Source: an uncultured Lachnospiraceae bacterium
GTDB taxonomy: Bacteria > Bacillota > Clostridia > Lachnospirales > Lachnospiraceae
Assembly (NCBI GenBank): GCA_902772565.1
Contig: CACYBJ010000020.1
Coordinates: 1-6,601, forward strand
DNA length: 6,601 nucleotides
Reading direction: 5' to 3'
Positions 5,343 to 6,601 of this stretch are shown in pieces. Every line of letters begins with the position of its first letter. Within the stretch, counting starts at the first letter, position 1. The notes beneath the pieces are model-generated. The model did not search any database and had not been told where the DNA came from. It was given only the letters and a program-made list of their open reading frames with translations. A program made the position numbers and the translations under genes.

Positions 5343-6599
5343 TTAGCCCAGTGCCGCGTTAACATCATTAACGATCCTCTCCGATGCTTCCTCAAGACTC
5401 ATCTTGTCAAACAAGTATTCATCGGCGCCCTTTTTAAGAGCATCTATGGCACCGTTATTCTCCATGGACGGATACAGAATGCTCATTCTGTCAATGTTGT
5501 TTTCCATGTCCTGGTAGGCAATATATTCATAGGTGCCAAGCTTACCGTTTTCGGAAAGAGTTTTAATGGCTCTTTCGCTGATGGGCACGCCCTTCTCCGT
5601 TCCGGTTAACAGCGCATTTTCCTCATCGTTAAGAAGGAAATTCAGAAGTTTTGCCGCCTCCACCGGATGCTCCGTATCTGCACTTATGGCATACATGGTC
5701 GATGGCTTTATAAACCTTCCGTAGCGTGTGGCATCCGGAAGGATAGGATACTCTCCTATTACAGGTGTACTGCCGTTTTCCGCAAGAGCATCACAGTAAA
5801 CTCCCGCATCTGACACCCAGATAGGAGTAGCTGCAACCTGTCCGCCGGCAAAGAAGCCCGTATCGTATTCATCTATCGGACAAAGAACCTTTTCATCAAG
5901 CAGTTTCTTATAGAATGTAAGGATCTGAGCCACATCATCTGCGTTAAGATTGTATTTGCCGTTCTCATCGAAAGTAGGCTTTCCGCTTAACTGCTCATAG
6001 TAGGAATACAGTATGAGCACGGTGTGCTTTTTAACGGATCCCAACACATAGATTCCGTCATCACGCATTACTTCCGCTGCGGAAAACAGGTCATCCCAGG
6101 AAGTGGGCACTTCAAGACCATACTGTTCAAACATAGACTGATTGTAACAGAGTATGGTTGTATTCATGGCTGTTGGAAGCGCATTCAGATGTCCGTTTAC
6201 GGTTCCGTATTCCAAATACTCATCTCCGAAAGCGGAAAGGTCGATATAATCGGAAAGCTGATTCAGATCATAATACCCTGTTCCGTCTGCCGAATATCTG
6301 GAAAGCCAGGAATAGTTAATGAGCATGACATCGGTTTCGTTTCCGGACTCCATATATACCTGAGTCTTGGTTTCGAAACCGTTCCATTCGCCGTAGCGTA
6401 TGCTGACATCAATGTCTGCGTTTTTCTGCTCAAACAGATCCACGCCTTCCATCATGTATTCATGTCTTTTATCGTTTCCCCACCATGCAAGGCTTATTCT
6501 TGTTTTTTGCTGCAGTTCCGTTTTGCTCTCACCTGCGGTACATGCCGAAAGAAGTATGGCAGATGCCAAAACGGGAAGCATCAGTTTGAATTTCTTCAT
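5343..6599 (-). CDS. Extracellular solute-binding lipoprotein (family 1, sugar ABC transporter)
   Basis: A 418-residue lipoprotein that would capture a sugar or oligosaccharide outside the membrane and hand it to an ABC permease. Seen: N-terminal MKKFKLML charge and hydrophobic core, lipobox LSAC with lipidated Cys20, then a family 1 solute-binding fold: RISLAWWGNDKRHEYMMEGV first strand and helix, EWNGFETKTQVYMESG, DVMLINYSWL, and LNALPTAMNTTILCYNQSMFEQYGL followed by PTSWDDLF, the classical hinge signature. Aromatic-rich stretches (AWWG, YSWL, YYDL, YSYY) fit carbohydrate stacking. Length is normal for the class. The start lies two bases from the window edge, so its ribosome binding site cannot be seen; the perfect lipoprotein signal supports it. 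No permease gene is present downstream on this strand, so partners must lie upstream outside the window or elsewhere. The substrate cannot be read from the sequence. No terminator is seen after its TAA. Confidence 0.9.
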   Translation of the reverse strand: MKKFKLMLPVLASAILLSACTAGESKTELQQKTRISLAWWGNDKRHEYMMEGVDLFEQKNADIDVSIRYGEWNGFETKTQVYMESGNETDVMLINYSWLSRYSADGTGYYDLNQLSDYIDLSAFGDEYLEYGTVNGHLNALPTAMNTTILCYNQSMFEQYGLEVPTSWDDLFSAAEVMRDDGIYVLGSVKKHTVLILYSYYEQLSGKPTFDENGKYNLNADDVAQILTFYKKLLDEKVLCPIDEYDTGFFAGGQVAATPIWVSDAGVYCDALAENGSTPVIGEYPILPDATRYGRFIKPSTMYAISADTEHPVEAAKLLNFLLNDEENALLTGTEKGVPISERAIKTLSENGKLGTYEYIAYQDMENNIDRMSILYPSMENNGAIDALKKGADEYLFDKMSLEEASERIVNDVNAALG

Positions 6600-6601
6600 A
6601 A

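Noticed and set aside
4711..5609. Plus-strand open frames of 155 and 140 residues opposite purA and the lipoprotein gene
   Set aside because: They overlap well-recognised genes, lack ribosome binding sites and show no family resemblance.

Overview
The window looks like chromosome from a Gram-positive member of the Clostridia, most likely a Lachnospiraceae relative such as Butyrivibrio. This is an inference from protein style: a clostridial family 2 glycoside hydrolase tail, a secreted protein joining CWB2 cell-wall-binding repeats to BspA-type leucine-rich repeats, a PurA with motifs I associate with Lachnospiraceae, and a sugar-binding lipoprotein with a Gram-positive lipobox. Strong GGAGG ribosome binding sites and sigma-A-like promoters fit. 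I see no rRNA, tRNA, CRISPR array, insertion sequence or phage gene.

Layout from left to right. Positions 1-1143 (+) hold the C-terminal 380 residues of a large glycoside hydrolase whose catalytic part lies outside the window. It converges on a 782-residue secreted surface protein (1229-3577, -), and the two share a bidirectional hairpin terminator at 1159-1186. Positions 3578-3891 are noncoding and hold the ribosome binding site and probable promoter of the surface protein, then the terminator of purA. purA (adenylosuccinate synthetase, 3892-5172, -) starts at the internal ATG at 5172, behind GGAGG. Its leader (5173-5286) has a small hairpin and is preceded by a very good promoter (5287-5315). 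A solute-binding lipoprotein (5343-6599, -) fills the right end; its start codon lies two bases from the window edge.

Functionally the window is a mosaic. The glycoside hydrolase tail and the solute-binding protein both fit plant or host polysaccharide breakdown and oligosaccharide uptake, but they are separated by unrelated genes and run in opposite directions, so they are not one operon here. The CWB2-LRR protein is a likely wall-attached adhesin or binding protein. purA is housekeeping AMP synthesis. I found no convincing new multi-gene system. The points most worth a second look are the domain architecture of the surface protein (duplicated Cys-pair module, degenerate third CWB2 repeat), the divergent substrate-loop motifs of PurA, the duplicated carbohydrate-binding modules of the hydrolase, and the two near-identical terminators.
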